Part shown: positions 53,876 through 62,824 of the stretch, in pieces
Numbering within the stretch: position 1 is the stretch's first letter
How the letters are laid out: each line of letters begins with the position of its first letter
NCBI RefSeq assembly: GCF_013408825.1
Contig: NZ_JACCBZ010000002.1
Span: 496,001 to 560,000 of the forward strand
Length of the DNA stretch: 64,000 nucleotides
Source of the DNA: Mucilaginibacter tundrae
Lineage (GTDB): Bacteria > Bacteroidota > Bacteroidia > Sphingobacteriales > Sphingobacteriaceae
Reading direction: 5' to 3'
Notes under the pieces: generated by a model
What the model was told of the DNA's origin: nothing
Database searches by the model: none
Seen by the model: the letters and a program-made list of their open reading frames with translations, nothing else
Position numbers and translations under genes: made by a program

Positions 53876-55980
53876 TGCCTCATAAATTAAAATACTTATT
53901 AATATTACTGATAGCATTAGTTGCGCAGGGAGCCTTTGCCCAAATACCAGGGCAACCCGGCTATGGGCAAACTGGCCAGCCAGGCTATAATAATGGTCAG
54001 CAGGTATCGCCTTTTGCTGATACTGCCCACAGGCAGGTTAAACAACTGACTGCCGACCAGGAGATTGATACCCTGCGTAAACAGGAAGAAGCCAAACGCG
54101 ACAGCGTTATTTTTACCAATAAATTTGTTAAGGTAACTACTGAGCGCTTGTTACGGGATAGCACCCAGGTTTTTCCGCTGGATACCACTATCAATAATTT
54201 TGAAAATTATAACCCCTTATACCAACCCGGCGATCCTAAAATAAGCCTCGGTCACTTAGGTCTGGATGCCCGCGACTTACTGTATGAGCCTTCAAAAACC
54301 ATTGGGTTTGATGTTGGGCTGCACACGCTTGATCTATATGTACTCCATCCCGAAGATCTGAATTACTATAACACACGGGTACCATATACTTTACTTAGTT
54401 ATGTTAGCACAGATCAGGTATTTAAAGTAATACATACCCAAAACATTAAGCCCAACTGGAATATGGGCTTCAATCTTAACTTTTTGGGTTCGCATGGTGT
54501 TTATTCAACTAACGATGTGCTTGGGCAAAACGTAAGCAATATAAACGCGGCTTTATTTAGCTGGTATCAATCCAAAAACAGGCGCTATAACATGCTGGCC
54601 AATATAATGTTAAACAACGTTAAAGCTCCGGAAACAGGCGGCCTGTCAAAAAGCTATAATAATTTATTTACAGAATCTGTTTTAGATAAAACAACTATAC
54701 CCGTAAACCTGCCAAACACCTATGAAAACTGGCGCGATAACGGCCTTTACATTAAACAGTTTTACTATATAGGCCACGTAGATACCGTTCAAAAAGGCGG
54801 CGATACCGCTAAGGTAATCCCTACTCAACGAATAGCTTATACCTTCCATTACAGTGTGCAAACCTATGAGTTTTTGCAAAATGATCAGGATACCGCGCAC
54901 GTATTCCCCGACTATTATTACAGCTCAAACCGTTCACGCGATTCGTTAAGCGTTCATCATTTACAAAATGATTTTTCTTACAGCTTCTTGTTAAAAAGCA
55001 AAGCGGCCAAAAATGTAATTAAATTAGATGTTGGCCTAACGCAGGACTATTATCAGTACACACAATCTGTAAGTGATTCCGTTGTAAACCAATATGGTAT
55101 ACAGGTTGTCCATTCCGATCACGTACAAACAAATTCCTTCGAAGATCTGACCCTTAAGGGTCGGCTCGGCTATAGTTTTAGTAACCGAGCGGCCTTTGAG
55201 GCCAATATTAACCAGATAGTGCAGGGCCGCGATTTTGGCGACTTTTTATATGATTTCAAACTGATGCTGGCTGGCAATAATAAAGCAGGTAAAATTATAT
55301 TAGATGCCTATACCCAAAGCAGCGCGCCGCCATTGGTATATACCGATTGGGTTTCCAATCATTACATCTTCCATAACTCGTTTGCCAATCAAAAAACTAA
55401 TAGCGCGTCATTCAACTATATTAACAATGCCCTGCAACTTGATCTGAAAGCGGAATACTTTCTGTTAACCGATTACTTGTATTTCACAGCGGATGCTAAT
55501 AGTAACGATGCCCACCCCGCGCAAGTAACCAGCCCTATAAACCTGCTTAAAGTAACGTTGTCAAAAAATATGCAGTGGAGAAGGTGGCATTTCAACAATA
55601 CCATTGTTTATCAAAAAACCGACAACGAGGGCACGCTCCGTACACCCGATTTATATACCTACACCAGCCTGTATTATTCAAAGCTATTGTTTAATGTGCT
55701 TAACACCAGCATAGGCACCGATATACGCTACAATACCACCTACCTTGCCCCATCATACGCAGTAGGCCTGGGCCAGTTTTACAACGGGCCGGATGTTACA
55801 TTTTCATCATATCCAAAAGCAGCAGTATTTATAAAAGCCACCCTAATGCGTACAAACCTGTTTGTAATGTATGATTACGCAAATCAGGGCTTGTTTAGTA
55901 AAGGCTCCTACAGCGTAAACCGCTATCCTAATGAGGATGCCCAACTAAAATTCGGCGTTTCGTGGACATTCTTTAATTAA
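53875..55980 (+). CDS. Putative outer membrane porin, Porin_10-like
   Basis: This 701-residue beta-rich protein has a signal peptide (LKYLLILLIALVAQGAFAQ) and a Gly/Gln/Pro-rich stretch with the repeat GQPGYGQTGQPGYNNGQQ at residues 26-43. The body has many aromatic beta strands and ends LKFGVSWTFFN. The block GFDVGLHTLDLYVLHPEDL is typical of the Bacteroidota putative porin family. It would form a diffusion channel, with the substrate unknown. It is translationally coupled to the upstream phosphorylase by a one-base stop/start overlap. Confidence 0.82.
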   Translation: MPHKLKYLLILLIALVAQGAFAQIPGQPGYGQTGQPGYNNGQQVSPFADTAHRQVKQLTADQEIDTLRKQEEAKRDSVIFTNKFVKVTTERLLRDSTQVFPLDTTINNFENYNPLYQPGDPKISLGHLGLDARDLLYEPSKTIGFDVGLHTLDLYVLHPEDLNYYNTRVPYTLLSYVSTDQVFKVIHTQNIKPNWNMGFNLNFLGSHGVYSTNDVLGQNVSNINAALFSWYQSKNRRYNMLANIMLNNVKAPETGGLSKSYNNLFTESVLDKTTIPVNLPNTYENWRDNGLYIKQFYYIGHVDTVQKGGDTAKVIPTQRIAYTFHYSVQTYEFLQNDQDTAHVFPDYYYSSNRSRDSLSVHHLQNDFSYSFLLKSKAAKNVIKLDVGLTQDYYQYTQSVSDSVVNQYGIQVVHSDHVQTNSFEDLTLKGRLGYSFSNRAAFEANINQIVQGRDFGDFLYDFKLMLAGNNKAGKIILDAYTQSSAPPLVYTDWVSNHYIFHNSFANQKTNSASFNYINNALQLDLKAEYFLLTDYLYFTADANSNDAHPAQVTSPINLLKVTLSKNMQWRRWHFNNTIVYQKTDNEGTLRTPDLYTYTSLYYSKLLFNVLNTSIGTDIRYNTTYLAPSYAVGLGQFYNGPDVTFSSYPKAAVFIKATLMRTNLFVMYDYANQGLFSKGSYSVNRYPNEDAQLKFGVSWTFFN

Positions 55981-56108
55981 AGGAATTCAGTAAGAAGACT
56001 GGATGGGGCATTGCCTCCGGCCCGCGCTTTTCGCTCATACAACACAGGCATTAGCCGCAGGCCGGTACCCGCTGCAATCGCTAATGCGGAAAGTAACACC
56101 AACCATTT

Positions 56109-56139
56109 TTGTAATTCTGAACGGAGTGAAGAATGACAA
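56109..56139. repeat. Half copy of the TTGTCATTCTGAA-type repeat
   Basis: TGTAATTCTGAACGGAGTG followed by AAGAATGACAAGG looks like the two ends of the palindrome joined with the core lost. It lies between the convergent porin gene and the next minus-strand gene. Confidence 0.55.
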
Positions 56140-56151
56140 GGAGAATAAACT

Positions 56152-57414
56152 CTATGTCTTCTGTTTCTTCTTATGCGCCGCCGGGAACAACACATTATTC
56201 AATATCAACCTATATCCCGGTGAGTTGGGGTGCAAGTGTAGATCAGTAGGCGGGTCGCCAACCATGTGTTGATAATCTTCCGGGTCATGGCCGCTGTAAA
56301 AGGTCCATTGCCCTTTACCGTAATCACCGTGGATATAACGTGCTTCGTTACCAGTTTTCATTTCACCCATAATAATAACGCCGGGTTTAATTTTACTTTC
56401 GTCAAAAGCCGTTGTAAGGCCCATAAATCCTTTGATCACTTTCTCATGATCCTGCGTAAGCATGCTTGGCACCACATCCCATTTAGCCGAAAAATCAAAC
56501 AGTGTAAAAAAATCATGCGCCTGGTCAACCTGGCGGGTTGGGGTAACATCAATATTGCTGAAGCTATGCGATAGCGGATTCATATCGATGGTAAAATTCT
56601 GGAAAGCGAAGGTTTCACTAAAATCCAGTTTTGATTGCGCGTTTGGGTCGGCAGCGTCCCCATCAAACATACTTTCACATATATCTGTATTGTGGGCGGC
56701 AAGGGCAATATCAAACGTATCCGTCCCCGAACACATCGCGAACAGGAAGCCGCCTCCGGCGCAAAAATTCTTAATATTCTCAGCGACGGCCAATTTCATC
56801 TGCGATACCTTTTTAAAGCCCAATTTATGCGCCATAGCCTCCTGGTTCCGTACATCATCATTATACCACTGCGCATAGCGGAAACCACCGTAAAACTTAC
56901 TGTACTGGCCTGTAAAATCCTCGTGATGCAGGTGCAGCCAGTCATATTTAGGCAAATCACCACGAATCACCTCCTCATCATAAACTACATCATAAGGTAT
57001 CTCGGCATATTTTAAAACCAATGTAACCGCATCATCCCAGGGCAATTTATCCTTAGGGGAGTAAACAGCCATTTTAGGCGCTTTCTCCAGCTTTACAATA
57101 TCCATATTGACGGATGGGTCACTAACCTCGCTAATAATCTCGTTTACCTTGGCATCCGGCAAAACCTCGTAGCTCACACCACGTATATTGCACTCATCCT
57201 CAATCTTTTTATCATACTTCATCATAAAGCTGCCGCCGCGATAATTGAGCAGCCAATCCACTTCCTGGCTGTTCTTCAACACCCAAAAAGCAATGCCGTA
57301 TGATTTCAAACAATCCTTTTGTTCATCGTCCATCGGGATAAGGATGGAAGATGCCCTGGTTAGAATAGGTAAAAGGAGAAAGGCAAAAGGTAAAAGGAAC
57401 TTAAGGCGCATCAT
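56152..57414 (-). CDS. Exported protein of unknown function, usually labelled asparagine synthetase B
   Basis: This is a 420-residue protein from the ATG at 57414. A signal peptide (LKFLLPFAFLLLPILTRA) leads to a mature start IPMDDEQKDCLKSYGIAFWVL. Relatives in this group often carry the label asparagine synthetase B, but neither an N-terminal amidotransferase Cys nor the SGGxDS motif is visible. Blocks such as YDWLHLHHEDFTGQY, FCAGGGFLFAMCSGTDTFD and GQWTFYSGHDPEDYQH suggest a class I glutamine-amidotransferase-like or ThuA-like fold. A true function is unknown. An upstream start at 57471 is possible but lacks a signal at its N-terminus. Confidence 0.75.
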   Translation of the reverse strand: MMRLKFLLPFAFLLLPILTRASSILIPMDDEQKDCLKSYGIAFWVLKNSQEVDWLLNYRGGSFMMKYDKKIEDECNIRGVSYEVLPDAKVNEIISEVSDPSVNMDIVKLEKAPKMAVYSPKDKLPWDDAVTLVLKYAEIPYDVVYDEEVIRGDLPKYDWLHLHHEDFTGQYSKFYGGFRYAQWYNDDVRNQEAMAHKLGFKKVSQMKLAVAENIKNFCAGGGFLFAMCSGTDTFDIALAAHNTDICESMFDGDAADPNAQSKLDFSETFAFQNFTIDMNPLSHSFSNIDVTPTRQVDQAHDFFTLFDFSAKWDVVPSMLTQDHEKVIKGFMGLTTAFDESKIKPGVIIMGEMKTGNEARYIHGDYGKGQWTFYSGHDPEDYQHMVGDPPTDLHLHPNSPGYRLILNNVLFPAAHKKKQKT

Positions 57415-57505
57415 GCTCAAATTTAACGAATAATTGGGGAAGGTATTATTGCGAATATTAATTACCTTCATTCATTAACAACTCAGACCTTATATTACTT
57501 TATAA

Positions 57506-57697
57506 ATGAATAAAACTGTAAGAAGATCAATAGTAATAAGCTGTTTTATAGTTGGGTTTATTGTATCTGCCATAGCATGGACAGTTCCGATAACTCCAAA
57601 TTGGTTGAACACTTATTGATTTGTTTTTGGTGTAGTGTTAGAAACAGGAGCACTAATTTATATATTCATCAGGTTTATTCGCCGCATAACCCAATAG
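57506..57697 (+). pseudogene. Two-helix small membrane protein split by an in-frame TGA
   Basis: An ATG at 57506 opens 37 codons, MNKTVRRSIVISC through PITPNWLNTY, then TGA at 57617-57619. The same frame continues FVFGVVLETGALIYIFIRF and IRRITQ to a TAG at 57695. Each half has one transmembrane helix with basic ends, so the whole would be a sensible 63-residue two-helix protein. This fits a single-base nonsense change, a sequencing error or stop readthrough. No selenocysteine element is seen. It is divergent from the upstream minus-strand gene and has no clear ribosome-binding site. Confidence 0.55.
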
Positions 57698-57746
57698 TAA
57701 AGTATATAACCAGTCCTGACATTGAATCCACCTAATTCTTCACTAT

Positions 57747-57832
57747 CGTCATTGCAAGCGAAGCATGGCAATCCCCGACTTTGCAAATCCGCTCTGTATA
57801 ATTGGGATTGCCACGCTTCGCTTGCAATGACG
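57747..57832. repeat. CGTCATTGCAAGCG-type palindromic element
   Basis: Arms of 29 bases (57747-57775 and 57804-57832) match as reverse complements except for one position. They read CGTCATTGCAAGCGAAGC then a GGCAATCCC. Similar GTCATTGC-type repeats are known to me in several bacteria. It lies between the broken membrane ORF and the cyclophilin promoter. Confidence 0.8.
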
Positions 57833-57863
57833 CCTTGAATAAATACATTGTAACTCCTTTATC

Positions 57864-57895
57864 CTTTCGCCTTTCCGCTCAATTTATTACATTTG
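57864..57895 (+). promoter_or_regulatory. Promoter of the cyclophilin gene
   Basis: TACATTTG at 57888-57895 matches the Bacteroidota -7 box. CTTTCG at about 57864 is a weak -33 about 20 bases upstream. The gene begins 21 bases after the box. Confidence 0.45.
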
Positions 57896-57916
57896 CCAAC
57901 TATATAAAAATTACAA

Positions 57917-58354
57917 ATGAGTAAAGCGATTATTAAAACCGAAAAAGGCGACATGACTGTCGAGTTTTATGATAAGGATGCACCAAATACCGTTGCAAAT
58001 TTTAAAAAACTGGCTAAATCAGGATTTTATGATAACGTAATTTTCCACAGGGTTATCCCTAACTTCATGGTACAAGGTGGCGACCCAACCGGTACAGGCG
58101 CTGGTGGCCCGGGCTACAAAATTGATTGTGAATTAACTGGCGATAACCAATACCATGACCGTGGTGTATTATCAATGGCTCATGCTGGCCGCAACACTGG
58201 TGGTTCACAATTTTTCATCTGCCATAGCCGTGAGAATACCGCGCATTTAGATCGTAACCATACTGTGTTTGGTAAAGTGATTGAGAATGTTGACGTAGTT
58301 GACGCTATCCGCCAAAACGATAAGATTTTAAGCATAGAAGTAATAGAAGATTAA
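57917..58354 (+). CDS. Cyclophilin-type peptidylprolyl isomerase
   Basis: This 145-residue cytoplasmic cyclophilin catalyses cis-trans isomerisation of prolyl bonds. The core motif FHRVIPNFMVQGGDPTGTG (about residues 44-62) holds the catalytic Arg, and GGSQFFICHS (about residues 95-104) is the second conserved block. It has no signal peptide and no extra domains. It precedes a DUF5606 gene with a palindromic spacer between them. Confidence 0.96.
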   Translation: MSKAIIKTEKGDMTVEFYDKDAPNTVANFKKLAKSGFYDNVIFHRVIPNFMVQGGDPTGTGAGGPGYKIDCELTGDNQYHDRGVLSMAHAGRNTGGSQFFICHSRENTAHLDRNHTVFGKVIENVDVVDAIRQNDKILSIEVIED

Positions 58355-58361
58355 GTGAACA

Positions 58362-58430
58362 GTTGATTAAGTTAGGTTAAGTTGATTGGTTTAACTACTC
58401 ACTTAATCAACCTATTCAACCCAATCAACC
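58362..58430. repeat. Palindromic spacer between cyclophilin and DUF5606 genes
   Basis: GTTGATTAAGT (58362-58372) pairs with ACTTAATCAAC (58401-58411). Further GTTGATTGG- and CCAATCAACC-like units flank the core. The whole gap is built from variants of TTGATTRRGTT and its complement. It would form a hairpin in the joint transcript. Confidence 0.6.
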
Positions 58431-58434
58431 AAAC

Positions 58435-58992
58435 ATGAACTTACAGGGAATAGTAGCAGTATCCGGCAAACCGGGATTGTGGAGAGCGCTTTCACAAAAC
58501 AAAACAGGCTTTATATTGGAGAGCCTTGATGCGCAAAAAACTAAATTGGTGGCCAACCTTTCAACAGCTAAACTGGCTGCTTTAGACGAAATTACAATTT
58601 TTGGTTTTAACGATGATATTAAGCTTACCGATGTTTTTGTAAAGATGAAAACCGCGGCAAATGTCCCTGATTCTAAAACAGACGGTAAAAAACTACGGGA
58701 ATTTTTCCTGGAAGTAGCCCCTGATCATGACGAGGAAAAGGTTTACGCATCTGATATGAAAAAGATCGTTAACTGGTTCCATATCCTTAAAGATATGCCT
58801 TTGTTTAATGAAGCACCTGTTACCGAAGCACCTGTTGCCGAAGAAGTTGATTCATCAACAGATACTGCAAAACCTGCTGTTGCTGTTAAAAAACCAGTTG
58901 CAACTACTGTACCTAAGGCTGTTACTAAACAACCTGCACCAAAGGCTACTGCCAAGCCAAAAGCTACTGCAAAACCCAGAAGAGCGGAATAA
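58435..58992 (+). CDS. DUF5606-family protein
   Basis: This 185-residue protein has an N-terminal conserved domain (NLQGIVAVSGKPGLWRALSQ through about residue 120, with LAALDEITIFGFNDDIKLTDVF) typical of Bacteroidota DUF5606. A C-terminal Ala/Lys/Pro-rich low-complexity tail follows (about residues 125-185). The role is unknown. The basic tail could bind nucleic acid or ribosomes, but nothing proves it. It is placed after cyclophilin, separated by a palindromic spacer. Confidence 0.85.
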   Translation: MNLQGIVAVSGKPGLWRALSQNKTGFILESLDAQKTKLVANLSTAKLAALDEITIFGFNDDIKLTDVFVKMKTAANVPDSKTDGKKLREFFLEVAPDHDEEKVYASDMKKIVNWFHILKDMPLFNEAPVTEAPVAEEVDSSTDTAKPAVAVKKPVATTVPKAVTKQPAPKATAKPKATAKPRRAE

Positions 58993-59013
58993 TTCATTTC
59001 GTCTTCATATATC

Positions 59014-59047
59014 CCCATAGTTGTATTTACCAATATACAGCTATGGG
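59014..59047 (+). terminator. Hairpin after the DUF5606 gene
   Basis: CCCATAGTTGTAT pairs with ATACAGCTATGGG (one G-T pair) around an eight-base loop. It starts 22 bases after the stop. The T tract is weak, so efficiency is uncertain. Confidence 0.55.
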
Positions 59048-59518
59048 TTATACAACATACCTAAAGCTTATCTCGTATACCTATGGTAAAAGCCACTATA
59101 AATTAGAATGTGGATAAATTTTTATGCCTATTAATCTGTACAAATAAATTATTAGGAAATTTTTTATAGTAATCGTATTTCTCAATAGTTAATTACAGAT
59201 TTCTGTTTGGTTATATAAAATCCCCTATTCTAAACGTAGAAAGGCATCATATTTATTTTTAAAAAAAATAGTTAAAAAATTGCTTTAAAGTATATCTAGT
59301 TTAATTAACTATTGGTTACAATAATATAGCAATGTGAGTAAAATAAGACTTGTAAACAGCTTGTTTATAGCTATTTATATGGCATCATGTATTATATTTG
59401 CCGACCGTATTTTAATCTATATTATAAAATAACAACCTGAGGTTTTAAATAAACGAAATTGATATTAGTGGCACATATTTTACATGTGCATGTGCGTTAT
59501 GAATGGACTAATTAATAT
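59048..59518. other. AT-rich intergenic region upstream of a PAS kinase
   Basis: No ORF of note lies here. A TATATTTG at 59393-59400 matches the -7 box of Bacteroidota promoters, but no good -33 is placed 19-21 bases before it. If it is used, the sensor kinase gene has a leader of about 110 bases. The rest is AT-rich with no strong repeat or hairpin. Confidence 0.4.
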
Positions 59519-60994
59519 ATGAGTTTTACTGACGATCACGATTCAACAGATAGTGCATCCCAATTTACTCATGTAGTAAATAATACAAATGCAGGTATCT
59601 GGGAGTTTAACATCAATACTAATGAGGTTAAATGGTATGACGGGTTTTACCGGGTTTTAGGCTACGAACCAGGTGAAATTGAATCGTCGTATAATTATTT
59701 TTTTGAGCACTTACTCTACCACGGTGATAAGGCTGCTTATACCAAGTCTATTACTGAACGCAATCAAAACAACATATCAAGTGTACAAATAAGGCTGTTA
59801 ACCACAACCGGTTATCAATGGTTTGAAAGCTCAAGCCGACGAAACAACGACCCTGCAAACCCTAAGGTTTATGGCTTTATTGTTAATATAAACGCTTATA
59901 AAATAACTGAACACCAAGCCGCGCAAAAAGACTTGTGGCTTAACGAAGCTGGCAAACTGGCAAAAATAGCTTTATGGGAGATAGAGGTAAGCTCCATGAA
60001 TTTAACCCTTTCTAAAGAAGGGTATGATATATTTGAGATTAGTGACACAGTTAAACTTACTGTTGATGAAGCCATTAGCTTCTTTGAACCGAAATATCGG
60101 TCAGAGGTAAGTAGTGCTATAGAAAATATTCTAAGGTCATGCCGTGCCTTTGATTTGGAATTACCGTTTCGCACAGCCAAGAACAGGGTAATATGGGTTA
60201 GGTTTAAAGCCATGCCTATTATTGACAACCTGGGCAGATGCATCAGTATTCGAGGTATACTGCAGGACATTAACGAAAGCAAAAAAAGAGAGTTAACCAC
60301 ACAAAGCTCCCTTAGTTTATCTTACGACCAAAACAAAAGACTCCAGAATTTCGCCTATATGGTTTCGCATAATCTGCGGTCGCATACTGGCAATCTTGAT
60401 TTTATGGTTAACCTGTATACTCAAACCGATTCAGCTGAGGAAAAACTGGAAGTATTTGAGCACATAAAAGCAATTAGCTCAAGTCTTAACACAACTGTAA
60501 AACATTTGGAAGAGATAGTACAGATACAGGCCGAAATAAATGATGATAAAACGGTAATTAAATTTGAAACAATATTTACACAGGTGATGGGTGCCCTGCA
60601 AAGTAATATTACGGACGCTGATGCGCAAATTGAGTTTGATTTTAGCAAAAGCCCTGAAATAAATTACATCCCCGCATACCTGGAAAGCATATTTCAAAAC
60701 CTGTTGACCAACTCATTGAAATACAGGCAGAAAAACCATGCTCCGTTAATAAAATGCTATACCTTTCAAATGAATGGGCATATTTACATGATATTTGAAG
60801 ATAATGGTATCGGTATTGACCTGGAACGATATGGCGACAAAGTGTTCGGAATGTATAAAACTTTCCACAAAAATACCGATGCAAAAGGTATAGGCCTGTT
60901 TATTACCCGCAGCCAGGTAGAATCATTAGGTGGTACTATTAAGATTGAAAGCACCGTGAATGTAGGTACCAAATTCACACTAAAACTCGCCTGA
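59519..60994 (+). CDS. PAS-domain sensor histidine kinase
   Basis: This 491-residue soluble kinase has two PAS domains (about residues 15-130, GIWEFNINTNEVKWYDGFYR; and 140-255). A HisKA-like helix follows with His284 in YMVSHNLRSHTGNL. The HATPase domain has an N box (LESIFQNLLTNSLKYR), IFEDNGIGIDLERYG and GIGLFITRSQVESLGG. There is no membrane segment, so it senses a cytoplasmic signal. No response regulator gene is adjacent. The HisKA motif is of the NLRSH variant frequent in Bacteroidota. Confidence 0.92.
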   Translation: MSFTDDHDSTDSASQFTHVVNNTNAGIWEFNINTNEVKWYDGFYRVLGYEPGEIESSYNYFFEHLLYHGDKAAYTKSITERNQNNISSVQIRLLTTTGYQWFESSSRRNNDPANPKVYGFIVNINAYKITEHQAAQKDLWLNEAGKLAKIALWEIEVSSMNLTLSKEGYDIFEISDTVKLTVDEAISFFEPKYRSEVSSAIENILRSCRAFDLELPFRTAKNRVIWVRFKAMPIIDNLGRCISIRGILQDINESKKRELTTQSSLSLSYDQNKRLQNFAYMVSHNLRSHTGNLDFMVNLYTQTDSAEEKLEVFEHIKAISSSLNTTVKHLEEIVQIQAEINDDKTVIKFETIFTQVMGALQSNITDADAQIEFDFSKSPEINYIPAYLESIFQNLLTNSLKYRQKNHAPLIKCYTFQMNGHIYMIFEDNGIGIDLERYGDKVFGMYKTFHKNTDAKGIGLFITRSQVESLGGTIKIESTVNVGTKFTLKLA

Positions 60995-61013
60995 TCCTAG
61001 CTCGGGTCGAACT

Positions 61014-61313
61014 TTAGTTCGATGATTTTTCTTTTACTATCACAAAAACATCCTCATTATCCTTCTTCATCAGGTACTTTTCACGTGCGAATTTCTCTAA
61101 CTGGGCAGGGTTTGATGTCAATTCACTTAGGTCTTTAGCTACCTGGGCAGCTTGTTTAGTATAAAAATCGCGCTCGGTTTTCAGCTTGCTAACTTCCTGG
61201 TGGTATTGATATTGCGATAACAGATCGTTCTTATCAAAAAACAACATCCACACCAAAAAAGCCGCGGTCACCCAAAAAAACTTGTTTTTAAAAAGAAGAA
61301 AAAGGCGTTGCAT
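61014..61313 (-). CDS. FtsB/DivIC-type septum formation initiator
   Basis: This 99-residue inner-membrane cell-division protein has one helix (about residues 11-27, KFFWVTAAFLVWMLFF) followed by a periplasmic coiled coil (about 33-75, SQYQYHQEVSKLKTERDFY). The end has the family motif LEKFAREKYLMKKDNEDVFV. It joins the FtsL/FtsQ-type complex at the septum. It is a single gene, convergent with the PAS kinase. Confidence 0.93.
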   Translation of the reverse strand: MQRLFLLFKNKFFWVTAAFLVWMLFFDKNDLLSQYQYHQEVSKLKTERDFYTKQAAQVAKDLSELTSNPAQLEKFAREKYLMKKDNEDVFVIVKEKSSN

Positions 61314-61407
61314 ACAACAGGCAATTAATTTATTTAAAATTAAAGCAAAACTTTGATTGCCGCAATAGAGATTATTAACTTATTAACAGTGATGGTTACT
61401 AAGTAAA

Positions 61408-61503
61408 TTCCCCTCTTGAGAGGGGGCGCGATGGGCAAGTGTAGTAGCAGGGGTGTGTTATGCATCTCGCATAACACACCCCTAACCCCTCTCAAGAGGG
61501 GAA
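61408..61503. repeat. Nested double palindrome
   Basis: An outer pair of exact 18-base arms, TTCCCCTCTTGAGAGGGG and its complement, encloses an inner pair of exact 15-base arms (AGGGGTGTGTTATGC and complement) around a five-base loop, ATCTC. The two stems could form a cruciform. It lies between divIC and the helicase, just after the helicase stop. Confidence 0.85.
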
Positions 61504-61513
61504 CAACTTATCA

Positions 61514-62824
61514 TTAATCTCTTCTACCCCTGTTACCACCGCTTCTAGCGCCACTCATACCGCTGCCACCACTTCCGGCACGGCCCCGGTCTTTGTTACC
61601 ATAGCCACGGCCACGTTTAGGCGCGCCACCACGACCACCGCCGCCAGCGCTTTTTGCAGCTTCGGATTTAGCAACCATGCTTTGCGGGCTCATCGGGTAA
61701 GGATGTTCCTCGTTAACAGGAATTTGTTTGGCAATTAGTTTATGTATGTCTTTCAGGAACGGTAATTCTTCTGAATCGCAAAAAGAAAGTGCTATACCAC
61801 TTGCCCCTGCCCTGCCTGTACGGCCAATACGGTGTACATAAGTTTCAGGCACATTAGGTAATTCGTAGTTTATTACGTGTGTAAGCTCGTCAATATCAAT
61901 ACCGCGGGCGGCAATATCGGTGGCAATTAACACACGTGTAGTACGGTTTTTAAAATTAGTTAACGCCCGCTGACGCGCATTTTGTGATTTATTACCATGA
62001 ATAGCTTCGGCTGTGATACCAACCTTAACAAGGTCTTTAACTACTTTATCAGCACCATGTTTGGTACGGGTAAATACAAGTGCTGTTTTAATCTCTTTAT
62101 CCTTTAAAATATGATTAAGCAACGCTCGTTTGTCATTCTTCTCCACATAAAAAAGCTCCTGCTGTATTGTGTCAGCAGTTGATGATACCGGGGTAACTTC
62201 AACCTTTTCGGGCCGGGTTAATATAGTATCAGCAAGCGTTTGTATTTCCTTAGGCATAGTAGCCGAAAAGAATAAAGTTTGCCTTTTAGCAGGTACTTTA
62301 GCTATGATTTTTTTAACATCATTAACAAAACCCATATCCAGCATACGGTCGGCTTCATCCAAAACCAACATTTTAATATGATCAAGGTGAACGATACGTT
62401 GTTGCATCAAGTCAAGCAAACGACCTGGGGTCGCTACCAAAATATCAACGCCACGGCGGATAGCATCAGCCTGTGGGTTTTGTGAAACACCGCCAAAAAC
62501 AACTATTTGTTTTAAACCAGTATGCTTGCCATAAGCAGTAAAGCTTTCGCCAATTTGTATAGCCAGCTCGCGGGTCGGGGTTAAAATAAGCGCTTTTATT
62601 GTTTTCTGTTCCTTGTGCTGCAACCTGTCGTTATACAATAATTGTAAAATAGGTATAGCGAAGGCCGCGGTTTTACCGGTACCGGTTTGCGCGCAGCCAA
62701 GCAAATCGCGTTGTTGTAATATAATGGGGATGGATTGCTCCTGTATTGGCGTGGGTGTAGTATATCCCTCAGTTTTTAAAGCCCTGAGTATAGGCTCAAT
62801 TAATTTTAAATTTTCGAATGACAT
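61514..62824 (-). CDS. DEAD-box RNA helicase, RhlE-like
   Basis: This 436-residue ATP-dependent RNA helicase has the Q motif ([14 protein letters not shown]), motif I AQTGTGKT, Ia [33 protein letters not shown] and [12 protein letters not shown]. The C-terminal 70 residues are Gly/Arg-rich ([15 protein letters not shown]) and typical of RNA-binding tails. It acts in ribosome assembly or mRNA turnover, often more at low temperature. A TATCTTTG box precedes it by about 90 bases. Confidence 0.95.
   Translation of the reverse strand: MSFENLKLIEPILRALKTEGYTTPTPIQEQSIPIILQQRDLLGCAQTGTGKTAAFAIPILQLLYNDRLQHKEQKTIKALILTPTRELAIQIGESFTAYGKHTGLKQIVVFGGVSQNPQADAIRRGVDILVATPGRLLDLMQQRIVHLDHIKMLVLDEADRMLDMGFVNDVKKIIAKVPAKRQTLFFSATMPKEIQTLADTILTRPEKVEVTPVSSTADTIQQELFYVEKNDKRALLNHILKDKEIKTALVFTRTKHGADKVVKDLVKVGITAEAIHGNKSQNARQRALTNFKNRTTRVLIATDIAARGIDIDELTHVINYELPNVPETYVHRIGRTGRAGASGIALSFCDSEELPFLKDIHKLIAKQIPVNEEHPYPMSPQSMVAKSEAAKSAGGGGRGGAPKRGRGYGNKDRGRAGSGGSGMSGARSGGNRGRRD

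Noticed and set aside
56152..57414. Asparagine synthetase B as a functional call
   Set aside because: Catalytic motifs of that enzyme are missing and a signal peptide is present, so only the fold-level description is given.
12293..61503. CRISPR array
   Set aside because: Repeats here are palindromes scattered between genes. No regular repeat-spacer pattern or cas gene was seen.
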